From Phycisphaerales bacterium (GTDB lineage Bacteria > Planctomycetota > Phycisphaerae > Phycisphaerales > UBA1924): a stretch of DNA of 64,000 nt. Each line of letters opens with the position of its first letter. The stretch's first letter is position 1. The notes under the pieces are model-generated. The model worked only from the letters and a program-made list of their open reading frames with translations. It was not told the origin of the DNA and did not search any database. The stretch is from assembly GCA_029260295.1 (NCBI GenBank), contig JAJDDN010000005.1:24302-88301 (forward strand). The letters run 5' to 3'. Shown piece after piece: positions 44,909 to 53,991 of this stretch. Both the position numbers and the translations under genes were made by a program.

Positions 44909-47900
44909 GATGGTGTCAGCCCGCAATGCCAAGAGGCTGCGGAGTTTGTCGGTGCCTAGGTCTGTGAGCCAGCGTTCGCCGTGGCCGATGATGTTTTCTG
45001 CGAGTTCGGTTTTGGATTCGATCATCTCGTCGATGCGTTCTTCGAGGGTGCCTCGGACGATGTACTTGTGGACCTGAACCGTGCGTGTCTGACCGATGCG
45101 GTATGCGCGGTCGGTCGCTTGGTTCTCAACTGCGGGGTTCCACCAGCGGTCGAAGTGGAATACATGCGTCGCGGCCGTCAGGTTCAGACCCACACCGCCC
45201 GCTTTGAGCGAGAGAAGGAGGATCGGATTCTTTCCAGTGGCATCTTGGAAAGTATCGATCATCTTCTGGCGTTGCCCCTGAGAGGTGCCGCCGTGGAGGA
45301 AGAGGACTTCTTTACCCAGCTCGTGCTTGAGCATGTTCGACAAGATGTGTCCCATCTGACGGAACTGGGTGAAGATGAGTGCCTGGTCGCCTTCGGAGAT
45401 GAGCTCGTCGAGCTGTTCGAGGAGACGAACGCACTTGCCGGAACGCGATGGGTCGATGATCTTCCCGAACTGCGGGTCGGATTCTTTGAGCATCTGCGCG
45501 GGGTGGTTGCAGATCTGTTTGAGTTTGATGAGCGTCGCCAGGACGAGACCGCGGCGATGGATGCCCTCGGCGTGCTCGACATTGGTAAGCATCTGCTTGA
45601 CGCAAGCTTCGTAGAGCGAGGCCTGCTCGCCGGTGAGCGGGCACCATTCCTTTGACTCGAGTTTCTCTGGGAGGTCCGAGACCACTGTTGGATCTGTTTT
45701 GACCCTGCGGAGGATGAACGGGCGGACCATGGTACGGAGCTTGTCCATTTTGACCTGATCGCGGTGCCGCTCGATGGGGAGGGCGAATTTTTTGCGGAAT
45801 GTGCCTGAGGACCCGAGATACTTTGGATTCAGGAAATCCATGATCGACCAGAGTTCTGAGAGCCTGTTCTCGACAGGAGTACCGGTCATCGCGACGCGGC
45901 GTGGAACCTTGAGTGAACGAACGGAGATGGATTGCTTGGCGGCGGGATTTTTGACGAACTGGGCCTCGTCGAGCACAACGCGGCCCCACTTGACCTTGGT
46001 GACAAACTCGTTATCGCGGTGGACCAACGCGTAGGTGGTCACCACAACATCGGCGTTGTCAGTTGCTTTGAGGAACTCGTCGCCTTGCGGCCGGTCGACC
46101 CCGTGATGGACCTGAATTTTGAGCGACGGGGCAAACTTTTCGAACTCTTTGACCCAGTTGCCGATGACGGACATCGGGACGATGAGGATCGTTGGATCGA
46201 CGCGCTCTGTGTTGACCGAGCGTTCGTGGAGGATCAGGGCGATCATCTGGATGGTCTTGCCAAGACCCATGTCGTCTGCGAGACATGCGCCAAACCCGAA
46301 GCGTTCCATAAAGGCGAGCCAGCTGAGCCCTCTTGTTTGGTAGGGACGGAGGGTGCCCTTGAAGGTATCTGGGGCTTCCAAGATTGGGAGTTCGACCGAG
46401 ACGCCTTCTTCGCCCCCGAGCATTGACGCGACCCAGCCGGTTGCTTCGACCCCGGTGACGGGGAGCCCGGTCTGCGCTGAATCCGATGCCAATGCGAGCT
46501 GCATGGCTTCGCCAAGTTCCATCTCGCCGCCTGGGTTCTCGTGCATGAAGCTGATTGCGTTCTCGACATCTTCTGGGCGGATCTCGACCCACTGCCCGCC
46601 GATGCGGACGAGGGGGGAGTTCTTCTGTGCGAGTTCTTCGAACTCATGCAAAGTGAGCGTGGTGTCGCCGATGGCGATTTCCCAGTGGTAGCCAACGAGT
46701 GTGCCAAGACCAAGTTGTGCGCCCGCAGCTTCAGCGTCGGCGCCCTCGCCGAGGACCATCTCGGATGGATCCGAATCGATGCGGAGTTTGGTACCAAGGC
46801 GACCGGCCTGCGAGTCCCACCATCCGGGGCACTGAACACCGATGCCCTGCTCTTCGAGGACGGGTTTGACTTCTCTCAGGAAGCGGTAGGCTTCTTGGGT
46901 TTCAATGAGGAGTTGGATGGGCTCGGTTTCATCGAGGGCTTCTTCGAGGAGCTTGTAGTATCGGCTGGCGCGACCGAGTTCACCCATCAGGAGTTCCTGA
47001 GGGTTTTCCAGGGTCAGGCCTTCGTAGACGATCCGCTCGCGATTAATAAGCCAAACATCAGCCCCGCGGATGATGACTTCCTCGTCGTCGAGCGACTGGA
47101 GGTAGAAACTCAGTGACCATTTGACGGATTCATCCGGCTTATCGATATCCTGAGCGAGTCCTTCTGAGATTGGTTCGGTTAGGCGGAGCCCGAAACGCCA
47201 GGTGCTGGATTCGCCGCGGTCTTCGAGTTCTGAGATCCATTTACGAACGGTGCGGGCGATCTCTGCGCGTTGTCCTGTTGAAGCGGGGACATTGGTACCT
47301 GATCCGAGCAACCCGTTGAGCCACGCAACCTGCTGGTCCATCCCTGGATCGATCGAATCGATGGTGTCTGTCATTTCCTCGGTCATCATGACACGCCGGC
47401 ATGACGCGTCGGTGATGTGTGACAAGAAATCGACACTGATGGACCACGCGTCATGGGCGTGGCCGTCGGGGACCGCTCTGGCGGCGGCGGGCATTGAGCT
47501 GACGAGCTTGGAGACTCGTTTGATGGTCATGTCATCGGCGAGCCAGGGCTGCCAACGGCCTGTGAGAAGCCCTGATGCATCCTGAAAGACCATCGGGACA
47601 AAGCGGTGACCGGCTATTAAGTGATCGGCTAACCGGCTGGCGGCGACGAAATACTGGACGCCGGGCCCAGCGTGAAAATCTTCAAGTGCGTCCTGACGGT
47701 CGATCAGTGATTCAAGGAGCAGCGGGACATGGGGGGCTTCGATGGCCAGTGTCGGGATACGGACATCGGCTAATCCACTCGACACGATCTCTTCGGTTTC
47801 GATCCCGCCGAACATGGACATCGGGGCCGAGGGCATCGGGGAGTCTTTGTGCATCGGGAGGCGGAGGACGATGGAGGACTGCTCGCCGTCGATCCAATCG

Positions 47901-48100
47901 GGGATGACGACATGGGGATGGACAAGGGTGTCGTCGTCGGTGTCAGAGTCTGAGATTTTTGACCACCACTGGCCGTCGGGACATTGCTCGACCCAGAGGT
48001 GAAGCTTCCCGTCGGCCCAGTTGGCGTGGATGACCTGGACCACTTCTGGAACGGTCGTCGTCTCGGTATCTGGGGGGCTCGCGTTGATCACGAAAGGCAA
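44897..48100 (-). CDS. SNF2-family DEAD/DEAH-box helicase
   Basis: 1067 residues. C-terminal helicase core (about 580-1040): Walker A-like DDMGLGKTIQMIALI, Walker B DEAQ in VVLDEAQFVKNPAAKQS, MTGTPVENRLSELWSIMDFL, then the second lobe with FTQFRQMGHIL, HGGTSQGQRQKMIDTF and QATDRAYRIGQTRTVQVHKYI. The large N-terminal part is of the bacterial SNF2 type seen next to SWIM proteins. No ATG suits the start; a TTG at 48100 after GGAG, or the in-frame GTG three codons later, is likely. Confidence 0.92.
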   Translation of the reverse strand: MPFVINASPPDTETTTVPEVVQVIHANWADGKLHLWVEQCPDGQWWSKISDSDTDDDTLVHPHVVIPDWIDGEQSSIVLRLPMHKDSPMPSAPMSMFGGIETEEIVSSGLADVRIPTLAIEAPHVPLLLESLIDRQDALEDFHAGPGVQYFVAASRLADHLIAGHRFVPMVFQDASGLLTGRWQPWLADDMTIKRVSKLVSSMPAAARAVPDGHAHDAWSISVDFLSHITDASCRRVMMTEEMTDTIDSIDPGMDQQVAWLNGLLGSGTNVPASTGQRAEIARTVRKWISELEDRGESSTWRFGLRLTEPISEGLAQDIDKPDESVKWSLSFYLQSLDDEEVIIRGADVWLINRERIVYEGLTLENPQELLMGELGRASRYYKLLEEALDETEPIQLLIETQEAYRFLREVKPVLEEQGIGVQCPGWWDSQAGRLGTKLRIDSDPSEMVLGEGADAEAAGAQLGLGTLVGYHWEIAIGDTTLTLHEFEELAQKNSPLVRIGGQWVEIRPEDVENAISFMHENPGGEMELGEAMQLALASDSAQTGLPVTGVEATGWVASMLGGEEGVSVELPILEAPDTFKGTLRPYQTRGLSWLAFMERFGFGACLADDMGLGKTIQMIALILHERSVNTERVDPTILIVPMSVIGNWVKEFEKFAPSLKIQVHHGVDRPQGDEFLKATDNADVVVTTYALVHRDNEFVTKVKWGRVVLDEAQFVKNPAAKQSISVRSLKVPRRVAMTGTPVENRLSELWSIMDFLNPKYLGSSGTFRKKFALPIERHRDQVKMDKLRTMVRPFILRRVKTDPTVVSDLPEKLESKEWCPLTGEQASLYEACVKQMLTNVEHAEGIHRRGLVLATLIKLKQICNHPAQMLKESDPQFGKIIDPSRSGKCVRLLEQLDELISEGDQALIFTQFRQMGHILSNMLKHELGKEVLFLHGGTSQGQRQKMIDTFQDATGKNPILLLSLKAGGVGLNLTAATHVFHFDRWWNPAVENQATDRAYRIGQTRTVQVHKYIVRGTLEERIDEMIESKTELAENIIGHGERWLTDLGTDKLRSLLALRADTISDE

Positions 48101-48156
48101 GGCTCCATCTTGAGCTCCACCACCACTAATCGGTTCGGATCAGCGGGAACTCGGAA

Positions 48157-48229
48157 TAGGAGCGCAGGGACTCGAACCCTGAACCTGCGGCTTAAAAGGC
48201 CGATGCTCTACCAATTGAGCTACGCTCCT
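48157..48229 (-). tRNA. tRNA-Lys (anticodon TTT)
   Basis: Cloverleaf with acceptor AGGAGCG/CGCTCCT, anticodon loop CTTTTAA carrying TTT, T loop TTCGAGT. CCA is not encoded. Confidence 0.95.
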
Positions 48230-48305
48230 AAGGCGTATCGAATACCCGCCAAAAATACGATGGGCATAAGAGAGTCATAGTATGCCCGAACCTTGATTGA
48301 TTTCT

Positions 48306-49532
48306 TCAGTTGGCAAACTTCAAAAGCACATCCGCATGGGCTTTTGAGGCCCCTTGGTGCCTTGCAACGCACTGGCGGGCGTTGTCACCCATTTCTGATC
48401 TCCGATCTGGGTCAGACAGCAGTGCGTAGATCCGATCCCCAAGCCCTTGGCGGCCAACGACCTCGATGCCATCGGCATCGAGGAGGGCGTCGATCTGGGA
48501 TGTGAAATCGGAGTTTTCTGGACCGATGAGCACGGGTTTTCCGAGTGCGGCGGGTTCGAGGGGGTCTGAGCCATGGAGATCGAAGAATGAGCGTCCAATG
48601 ACGACGACATCGGCAAGTTCATACAAGGTCGAGAGTTCGCCGATGGTGTCGAGGAGGAAGCGGGTGTTGGGACGGGGCTCCCCCGTCGAGCGTCGCGTCC
48701 ATCCTGCTATAGCTTCGTCTGGTTCATTGAACCGGTCGGGCTTGCGCGGGGCGCACACAAGCTGGGCATCCTTCGGGCAAGATTGATCGAGCAGGGCTTC
48801 TTCGCCCGGGCCTGTTGATCCAGCGATGACGATCGGCTTTGAAAAATCCAGACCGAGTTCTTTGGCGAGCCCGATCGCATCTTCGGATGGATCCGGGATC
48901 GGACCGAACACTTTGACAGCGTCCCATTTCATCGTCCCAACGACATCAACATTCTTGGCCCCCATCGCGGTGACCCGCTGGGCGTACGCATCGTCCTGCA
49001 TGCACGCGAAATCGAGACGGGCGAAGGTTGGTTTGAAGAAGAGGCGGATCTTCTTGTAGCCTTTGAATGAGCGGGCCGAGAGGCGCCCGTTGATGAGGCC
49101 GATGGGGATTGATCTTGTTTTGCAGGCTTTGACGAAGTTTGGCCAGACTTCGAGCTCAACGAGTGCAACCGCATCGGGCTTGATGGTGTTTAGGAACCGC
49201 TTGACCATCCAGGAGCAATCGAGCGGGTAACGGACGACCTCGCAGGTGCCGCTGAAGATGGACTGGGCGCGTGTCAGGCCGGTGTCTGTTGTTGTGGAGA
49301 TGACGACGGTGGCTTGATCGGTCAACAGCGGAACCAATGCACGCAGAGCGTTGACCTCGCCGACGGAGACAGCGTGGAGTATGATGACTGGTTTTTGAGA
49401 AGTCCCCCACCGCTCTGATAGCATTGGTTCGATTTTACCGAACCGTTCATGCCACCCGCCTCGTTTCTTGCGGGCCCAGAAAGGGGCACTAAGGACCGCT
49501 AGCGGGATATAGAGAAAATCAAGCGCGTTCAT
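48306..49532 (-). CDS. waaA: 3-deoxy-D-manno-octulosonic acid (Kdo) transferase
   Basis: 408 residues. A GT30 enzyme that adds Kdo to lipid A precursor at the inner membrane. Blocks: GWHERFGKIE, ILHAVSVGEVNALRALVPLL (acceptor side), VEVWPNFVKACKTRSIPIGLINGRLSARSFKGYKK, GSTGPGEE and, near the end, GPENSDFTSQIDALL. With kdsA 150 bases away, it marks lipopolysaccharide synthesis. Confidence 0.95.
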   Translation of the reverse strand: MNALDFLYIPLAVLSAPFWARKKRGGWHERFGKIEPMLSERWGTSQKPVIILHAVSVGEVNALRALVPLLTDQATVVISTTTDTGLTRAQSIFSGTCEVVRYPLDCSWMVKRFLNTIKPDAVALVELEVWPNFVKACKTRSIPIGLINGRLSARSFKGYKKIRLFFKPTFARLDFACMQDDAYAQRVTAMGAKNVDVVGTMKWDAVKVFGPIPDPSEDAIGLAKELGLDFSKPIVIAGSTGPGEEALLDQSCPKDAQLVCAPRKPDRFNEPDEAIAGWTRRSTGEPRPNTRFLLDTIGELSTLYELADVVVIGRSFFDLHGSDPLEPAALGKPVLIGPENSDFTSQIDALLDADGIEVVGRQGLGDRIYALLSDPDRRSEMGDNARQCVARHQGASKAHADVLLKFAN

Positions 49533-49566
49533 TTCTCAGGGTTCCAACTTTGGGGGGTTGGGGAAA

Positions 49567-49640
49567 TGGGCGGAGAGGGACTCGAACCCACGACCCATCG
49601 CGTGTAAGGCGATTGCTCTAGCCAACTGAGCTACCCGCCC
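49567..49640 (-). tRNA. tRNA-Val (anticodon TAC)
   Basis: Cloverleaf with acceptor GGGCGGG/TCCGCCC, anticodon stem ATCGC/GCGAT with loop CTTACAC, T arm GTGGG-TTCGAGT-CCCTC. CCA is not encoded. It lies between waaA and kdsA. Confidence 0.95.
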
Positions 49641-49699
49641 GGGTAATCAGGGCGGTAGTCTAGCCCGCATTCTGCCAGAAAGTGCCCCTACCCTTGGCT

Positions 49700-50560
49700 A
49701 TGACCGAATCACCATCAAATTCTCGTTTCTGCAGCGTCGGCCCTGTCACCATCGGGGAGGGGCAGCCCCTGGCGATCATTGCGGGGCCTTGCACGCTTGA
49801 ATCGCTGGAACTGGGGCTTGAGGTCGGGAGACACTGCAAAGCGGTCTGCGAGGCGGCGGGGTTGCCGTTCATCTTCAAGGCGAGCTTTGATAAGGCTAAC
49901 CGGTCGTCGATCAACTCCAAGCGGGGCATCGGGATCGAGCAAGGGCTCGAACACTTCGCGGCCATCAAGCAAGAACTCGGGGTCCCCACCACCACTGACA
50001 TTCATTCGCCCGAGCAGGCCGAGGCGATCGCGTCGGTTGTCGATCTGATCCAGATCCCGGCGTTCCTCTGCCGGCAGACGGATCTTGTTGTTGCCTCCGC
50101 CGAGGCGTGCAAGGCGCATGGCCGCGGACTCAACATCAAAAAGGGCCAGTTCCTCTCCCCCGGCGAGATGGGTGGCCCCGTCCGCAAAGCGACCGAAGCG
50201 GGATGCGAGAACCTGATGCTGACCGAACGCGGGACCTTCTTTGGGTACCACCGATTGGTCAACGACTTTATTGGGATCGCCGACATGATGGAACTGGATT
50301 GCTCGGCGTTCAGCAAACTCGGATCGCCACCGGTGTGTTTCGATGTGACGCACTCGACGCAGTTGCCTGGATCTGGCGAACAAACCGGGGGAAGACCGGA
50401 TCGCGCGTTGCAACTCGCCAAAGCCGCAACGGCTATTGGGGTGCATTCTTTGTTTGTCGAATGTCATCCGAATCCGAAGAAGGCGTGGTCGGACGGGGCG
50501 ACGCAGTTGGGATTTGAGGGGTTTGAACGGGTGATTTCAGAGTGCGCCAATATTCATTAA
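49700..50560 (+). CDS. kdsA: 3-deoxy-8-phosphooctulonate synthase
   Basis: 286 residues. It condenses phosphoenolpyruvate with arabinose 5-phosphate to form Kdo 8-phosphate. Family blocks: IIAGPCTLESLELGLEVG, FKASFDKANRSSINSKRGIGIEQGL, TTDIHSPEQAEAIASVVDLIQIPAFLCRQTDL, NIKKGQFLSPGEM and FDVTHSTQLPG. The ATG at 49700 fits the family start; a GTG at 49682 is less likely. Confidence 0.96.
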   Translation: MTESPSNSRFCSVGPVTIGEGQPLAIIAGPCTLESLELGLEVGRHCKAVCEAAGLPFIFKASFDKANRSSINSKRGIGIEQGLEHFAAIKQELGVPTTTDIHSPEQAEAIASVVDLIQIPAFLCRQTDLVVASAEACKAHGRGLNIKKGQFLSPGEMGGPVRKATEAGCENLMLTERGTFFGYHRLVNDFIGIADMMELDCSAFSKLGSPPVCFDVTHSTQLPGSGEQTGGRPDRALQLAKAATAIGVHSLFVECHPNPKKAWSDGATQLGFEGFERVISECANIH

Positions 50561-50573
50561 TAAATTTTTCGCC

Positions 50574-50637
50574 CTTTATCGCTAACTACCACTCTTTATC
50601 GCTAAATGTCGCTAGTTGTCGTTGTTTCCATCGCTAA
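50574..50637 (+). repeat. Direct repeats upstream of the Abi gene
   Basis: Two exact 12-mers CTTTATCGCTAA at 50574-50585 and 50594-50605, 20 bases apart, followed by two weaker relatives (TGTCGCTAG at 50607-50615, CCATCGCTAA at 50628-50637). They precede and flank the -35 region of the promoter at 50622-50650. Confidence 0.75.
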
Positions 50638-50650
50638 TTGACGATACTAT
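50622..50650 (+). promoter_or_regulatory. Promoter upstream of the Abi gene
   Basis: TTGTTT (50622-50627), a 17-base spacer, TACTAT (50645-50650). One repeat copy lies in the spacer, so a repeat-binding regulator could control it. Confidence 0.5.
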
Positions 50651-50660
50651 TATGTATCAC

Positions 50661-50711
50661 AGCCACCGGGCTTCTAGTCTTTCGAGACACGCTATCTCAC
50701 GGTGGCTTTTT
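50661..50711 (+). ncRNA. Candidate small RNA or attenuator hairpin in front of the Abi gene
   Basis: AGCCACCG (50661-50668) pairs with CGGTGGCT (50700-50707), followed by five T. The enclosed loop holds a small inner hairpin TCT-TTCG-AGA. With transcription starting near 50657, the hairpin would end a transcript of about 55 bases just 42 bases before the Abi ATG. It may instead end transcripts from kdsA. Confidence 0.45.
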
Positions 50712-50752
50712 CATGCGCTAACACTGATCGGCCTATTGTTCCGTCAGAAACC

Positions 50753-51739
50753 ATGAAATACTCAAAACACGCTCGTACATGGGATGACCAAGCTGACCTG
50801 CTGATTTCGAGAGGAATGCAGGGTGACAAAGCATTCATGATTGAATGCCTTCAGAACACGAACTACTACAGGCTCAGCGGCTATTGGTACCCTTTCCGCA
50901 AACCCAACCCCAACAGTAAGAAACCCGCGGATGACTTTCGAGACGATACTCACTTTGATGAAGTATGGGACCGCTATGTTTTTGATCGCGAACTACGACT
51001 GCTTGTTTTGGACGGGATCGAACGAATTGAAGTGTCGATCAAATCTCGATTAATGTACCACAATGCGCACGAATTTGGCCCCTTTGGATATGCAACAAAC
51101 AGCCGCTCATTTCCTAATCTGAGAGAAACTGATCGCCAAAAAACATTGTCAAAAATCGCATCTGAAATTAACAGAAGTAAGGATCAGTTTGTAAAACATT
51201 TTCAAGATCAATACGGCAAAAACCACGAGCATTTGCCAAAAGACTCCACCGCCTTGCCGACATGGATGCTTTGCGAAGTTGTTTCATTTGGTACGATGCA
51301 ACATTTCTACAAGAACTCAACCCCCAGAATAAAGCAAGATGTGGCGCACTTTGCTTCCATGCCATCAAAGATTTTCGACTCATGGCTCCATGCACTAAAC
51401 GTTATTCGAAATGTTTGTGCCCATCATGGCCGATTATGGAACAAAGAGCTCGGAATCAAACCTCTTATCCCAAGAATCCAAGATTACCCTGACTGGCACA
51501 CACCAGTATTGATTACCAAAGAACGGGCTTTTGGCATACTCACCATTATAAAATACTTGCTCGATCAAATATGCCCTGACAATCATTTCGCTTCTAGATT
51601 CACTGATCTCATTGGGCAACATCCCAACATCCCACTTGTCAGCATGGGATTCCCGGACAACTGGAAAGAATCTCCCATCTGGTTCCATCAAGACCCCGAC
51701 ACTCCAGACGACGACATCGATCATGAATCCGATGTGTGA
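50753..51739 (+). CDS. Abi family protein (Abi_2, AbiD/AbiF-like HEPN protein)
   Basis: 328 residues. Family blocks: NTNYYRLSGYWYPF (about residues 37-50), DRELRLLVLDGIERIEVSIKSRLMYH, and the HEPN RNase motif RNVCAHHGRLWN (Rx4H) at about 222-233. Abi proteins of this type stop phage spread, probably by RNA cleavage in the infected cell, and AbiF relatives act with a non-coding RNA. The gene is distinctly AT-richer than its neighbours, suggesting transfer. I start at the ATG at 50753, which gives the family N-terminus; a GTG at 50702 lies in the hairpin. Confidence 0.88.
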   Translation: MKYSKHARTWDDQADLLISRGMQGDKAFMIECLQNTNYYRLSGYWYPFRKPNPNSKKPADDFRDDTHFDEVWDRYVFDRELRLLVLDGIERIEVSIKSRLMYHNAHEFGPFGYATNSRSFPNLRETDRQKTLSKIASEINRSKDQFVKHFQDQYGKNHEHLPKDSTALPTWMLCEVVSFGTMQHFYKNSTPRIKQDVAHFASMPSKIFDSWLHALNVIRNVCAHHGRLWNKELGIKPLIPRIQDYPDWHTPVLITKERAFGILTIIKYLLDQICPDNHFASRFTDLIGQHPNIPLVSMGFPDNWKESPIWFHQDPDTPDDDIDHESDV

Positions 51740-51954
51740 ACCCGTTTGATTGAAGCCGGATATTTACTAAGTTTGCTATCTGGCCGGATCGGTCGCGGCA
51801 CAAAGCCGCCGCCGCAGTTGGGGCATTGGTTGTTGAGCTTGCCCTCCACACACCCCCGGCAAAAAGTGCATTCAAACGAACAGATCATCGCCTCGGTTGA
51901 GTCCGGCGGAAGGTCCTTGTCGCAGCATTCACAGTTTGGACGGAGTTCGAGCAT
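51721..51954 (-). CDS. DUF1272 domain-containing protein
   Basis: 77 residues. Nearly the whole protein is the DUF1272 pattern: MLELRPNCECCDKDLPP, then ICSFECTFCRGCV and CPNCGGGFVPRPIRP, with eight or nine cysteines able to bind two zinc ions. Function unknown. It converges with the Abi gene and overlaps its last 19 bases. Confidence 0.9.
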   Translation of the reverse strand: MLELRPNCECCDKDLPPDSTEAMICSFECTFCRGCVEGKLNNQCPNCGGGFVPRPIRPDSKLSKYPASIKRVHTSDS

Positions 51955-52048
51955 GGATTAGGGCCTTTCACCAGCCATCAGTATACAGAGCAAGCACCGA
52001 ACCCGCCTTGCATTCCCCGGCTCCATTCATCACAACCGATGAAAACTC

Positions 52049-52077
52049 TTGTGCTGAGCATGAATCTCAGTTAAAAT
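52049..52077 (+). promoter_or_regulatory. Promoter of the FG-GAP protein gene
   Basis: TTGTGC (52049-52054), a 17-base spacer, TAAAAT (52072-52077), 27 bases before the start codon, with GGAG in between. Confidence 0.55.
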
Positions 52078-52103
52078 GGCCCCAATAGCACAAGGAGCCC
52101 CCC

Positions 52104-53462
52104 ATGCAATCGCAGCACAATATTAAACCCCTCGGCATTCTGACCCTTCTGTTGACAGCCGGCATCGCGCTGCCCGCGGTGGCGCAGCCCGTCAACGAAG
52201 ATTCCAAACTCTTGGCGTTCGATGGGGCTTCGGGGGATGGGTTTGGTCATTCCATTGCGATCCATGACGGGGCGGTTGTCATCGGAGCCAACGGCGATGA
52301 TGACAACGGGGTCGGTTCAGGCTCGGCGTACATCCTGCATCTCATCCTCGATTTGGCCCCCGTCAAACTCCTCGCAAACGACGGGGCGGCCAACGATCTC
52401 TTCGGGCACTCGGTGGCGATTGGTCCGGCGGTCATCGGGCCATCCAATACAGTGGTTGCGGTCGTGGGAGCCCCCAATGACAGCGACATGGGCAGCAGCT
52501 CGGGCTCGGCCTACATCTTCCGAATGAACGGCACCCAGCACACCAAGCTCCTACCCAACGACGGGGCGCTCGGCGACAACTTTGGAGTCTCGGTGGCGAT
52601 CGACAACGGGATTGTTGTGGTTGGCATGCCCGAAGATGACGATAACGGGATCGATTCGGGCTCGGTGTATCTATTCAATGCAGACACCGGGGCGCAGTTG
52701 GCAAAGCTGCTCCCAAACAACGGGACCGCCAACGATGCGTTTGGACAGAAAGTCGCGATCTCCGAGGACATCATCGCGGTCAGTGCACCCCGCCACTTCA
52801 ACGGAGGGATCGAGTCTGGATCGGTCTATCTCTTCAGTGCCTCGAAGGCTTCGCTCATCGGGGAGTTCTCGTCGGGTGAGGGGATCCTCTTCGAGCAGTT
52901 TGGTTACTCGCTGGCGATCGACAACGGGAATGTCGCTGTTGGAGCTCTGGGAGGAGCAGCCGCGTATGTCTACGACGCGACTACCCTCAACAGGGTAAGC
53001 CAACTGATCCCGAGCACACCCGGAAATGCTTTCGGATGGTCAATCGACATCGATGGCAATAAGGTCGTTGTCGGGGCTTCATCTGACCCCATCAACGCGC
53101 CCCAGTCTGGATCCGCCTTCCTTTTTAATGCGTTTACCGGCACAGAACTCGCCTATCTGGTCCCGAGCGACGGAGGAATCTTTGAGCAGTTCGGTGCCTC
53201 TTCCGGGATCCACAACGATCTCGTCGTTGTAGGTGCTCGGAACGATAACGACAACGGGGGCAGCTCCGGATCGGCGTATGTATTCGATATCTTCTGCCCG
53301 GCGGATCTCAACGGGGATGGCGTGCTGGACTTCTTTGACATCGCCGCGTTCCTCACGGCGTTCACAAATCAGAACCCGATCGGAGATTTCAACAATGACG
53401 GCTTCTTTGACTTCTTCGATATCGCCGCGTTCCTTGCGGCGTTTAGTGCCGGGTGCCCGTAG
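52104..53462 (+). CDS. Exported FG-GAP repeat protein with C-terminal GC-type dockerin-like tag
   Basis: 452 residues. A signal peptide ends at about 28 (ALPAVAQ). Six or seven FG-GAP/beta-propeller repeats follow, each of about 50 residues with patterns like DGFGHSIAIHDGAVVIGANGDDDNGVGSGSAYI and Ca-loop-like DDDNG segments. The end is the 55-residue tag CPADLNGDGVLDFFDI to FSAGCP with two EF-hand-like loops. It is probably a surface or secreted propeller held by the tag. GGAG precedes the ATG by 7 bases. Confidence 0.85.
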   Translation: MQSQHNIKPLGILTLLLTAGIALPAVAQPVNEDSKLLAFDGASGDGFGHSIAIHDGAVVIGANGDDDNGVGSGSAYILHLILDLAPVKLLANDGAANDLFGHSVAIGPAVIGPSNTVVAVVGAPNDSDMGSSSGSAYIFRMNGTQHTKLLPNDGALGDNFGVSVAIDNGIVVVGMPEDDDNGIDSGSVYLFNADTGAQLAKLLPNNGTANDAFGQKVAISEDIIAVSAPRHFNGGIESGSVYLFSASKASLIGEFSSGEGILFEQFGYSLAIDNGNVAVGALGGAAAYVYDATTLNRVSQLIPSTPGNAFGWSIDIDGNKVVVGASSDPINAPQSGSAFLFNAFTGTELAYLVPSDGGIFEQFGASSGIHNDLVVVGARNDNDNGGSSGSAYVFDIFCPADLNGDGVLDFFDIAAFLTAFTNQNPIGDFNNDGFFDFFDIAAFLAAFSAGCP

Positions 53463-53517
53463 AGCGATGACGCTCTAAACACAGCGTCCTAGAATAGGTC
53501 ATGCTTGTGAGTATCCC

Positions 53518-53955
53518 ATGAGTTGGCTTTGGCCTGAATATATCGATCAGGATTTGGGGCTTTCGCATCAGCAGCGCAAGGCCATCCATCGTGACGCCTG
53601 GAAGCTCTGGTCGCAGAACAAAAAAAACATCCTGCTCTATCTCACGGTACCGATTGTGTATCTAGCGTTGATCCCGTTTGCGAGCGATCTTGGCGGGCGT
53701 ATGGCGAGTATGCTCGGCGCAGCTGGAACACTGCATGTGATTGCGCGAGCCGCTTCGCCGGTATTACTGGCGGCTGGATGCTTTGTCATTGGTGGCTCGG
53801 TGCTTCAGCGATACCGCTTTGCTCCATGCGTGTACCAAACCCTGCAGGAGCATGGTCATGATGTGTGCGAACGGTGCGGGTTCTGGCTCAAGGGTTTACC
53901 AACCGAAATCGAGAAGTGCCCCGAATGCGGTACGGCACGAAAAAGCCGCCCGTAA
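53518..53955 (+). CDS. Two-helix membrane protein with C-terminal zinc ribbon
   Basis: 145 residues. Helices at about 40-56 and 78-100, then CERCGFWLKGLPTEIEKCPECG near the C-terminus. Function unknown. It shares its plan with the protein at 26468-26977 and so may be a member of the same lineage-specific family. It ends at a hairpin shared with rpmA. Confidence 0.65.
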   Translation: MSWLWPEYIDQDLGLSHQQRKAIHRDAWKLWSQNKKNILLYLTVPIVYLALIPFASDLGGRMASMLGAAGTLHVIARAASPVLLAAGCFVIGGSVLQRYRFAPCVYQTLQEHGHDVCERCGFWLKGLPTEIEKCPECGTARKSRP

Positions 53956-53969
53956 ATACGGACGGCTTT
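53942..53969. terminator. Bidirectional terminator between the zinc-ribbon gene and rpmA
   Basis: AAAGCCGCCCGT and ACGGACGGCTTT with one mismatch around a short loop, overlapping the last codons of the plus-strand gene and 23 bases after the rpmA stop. Confidence 0.65.
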
Positions 53970-53991
53970 CATTGATTCGTTTGAATAAATC

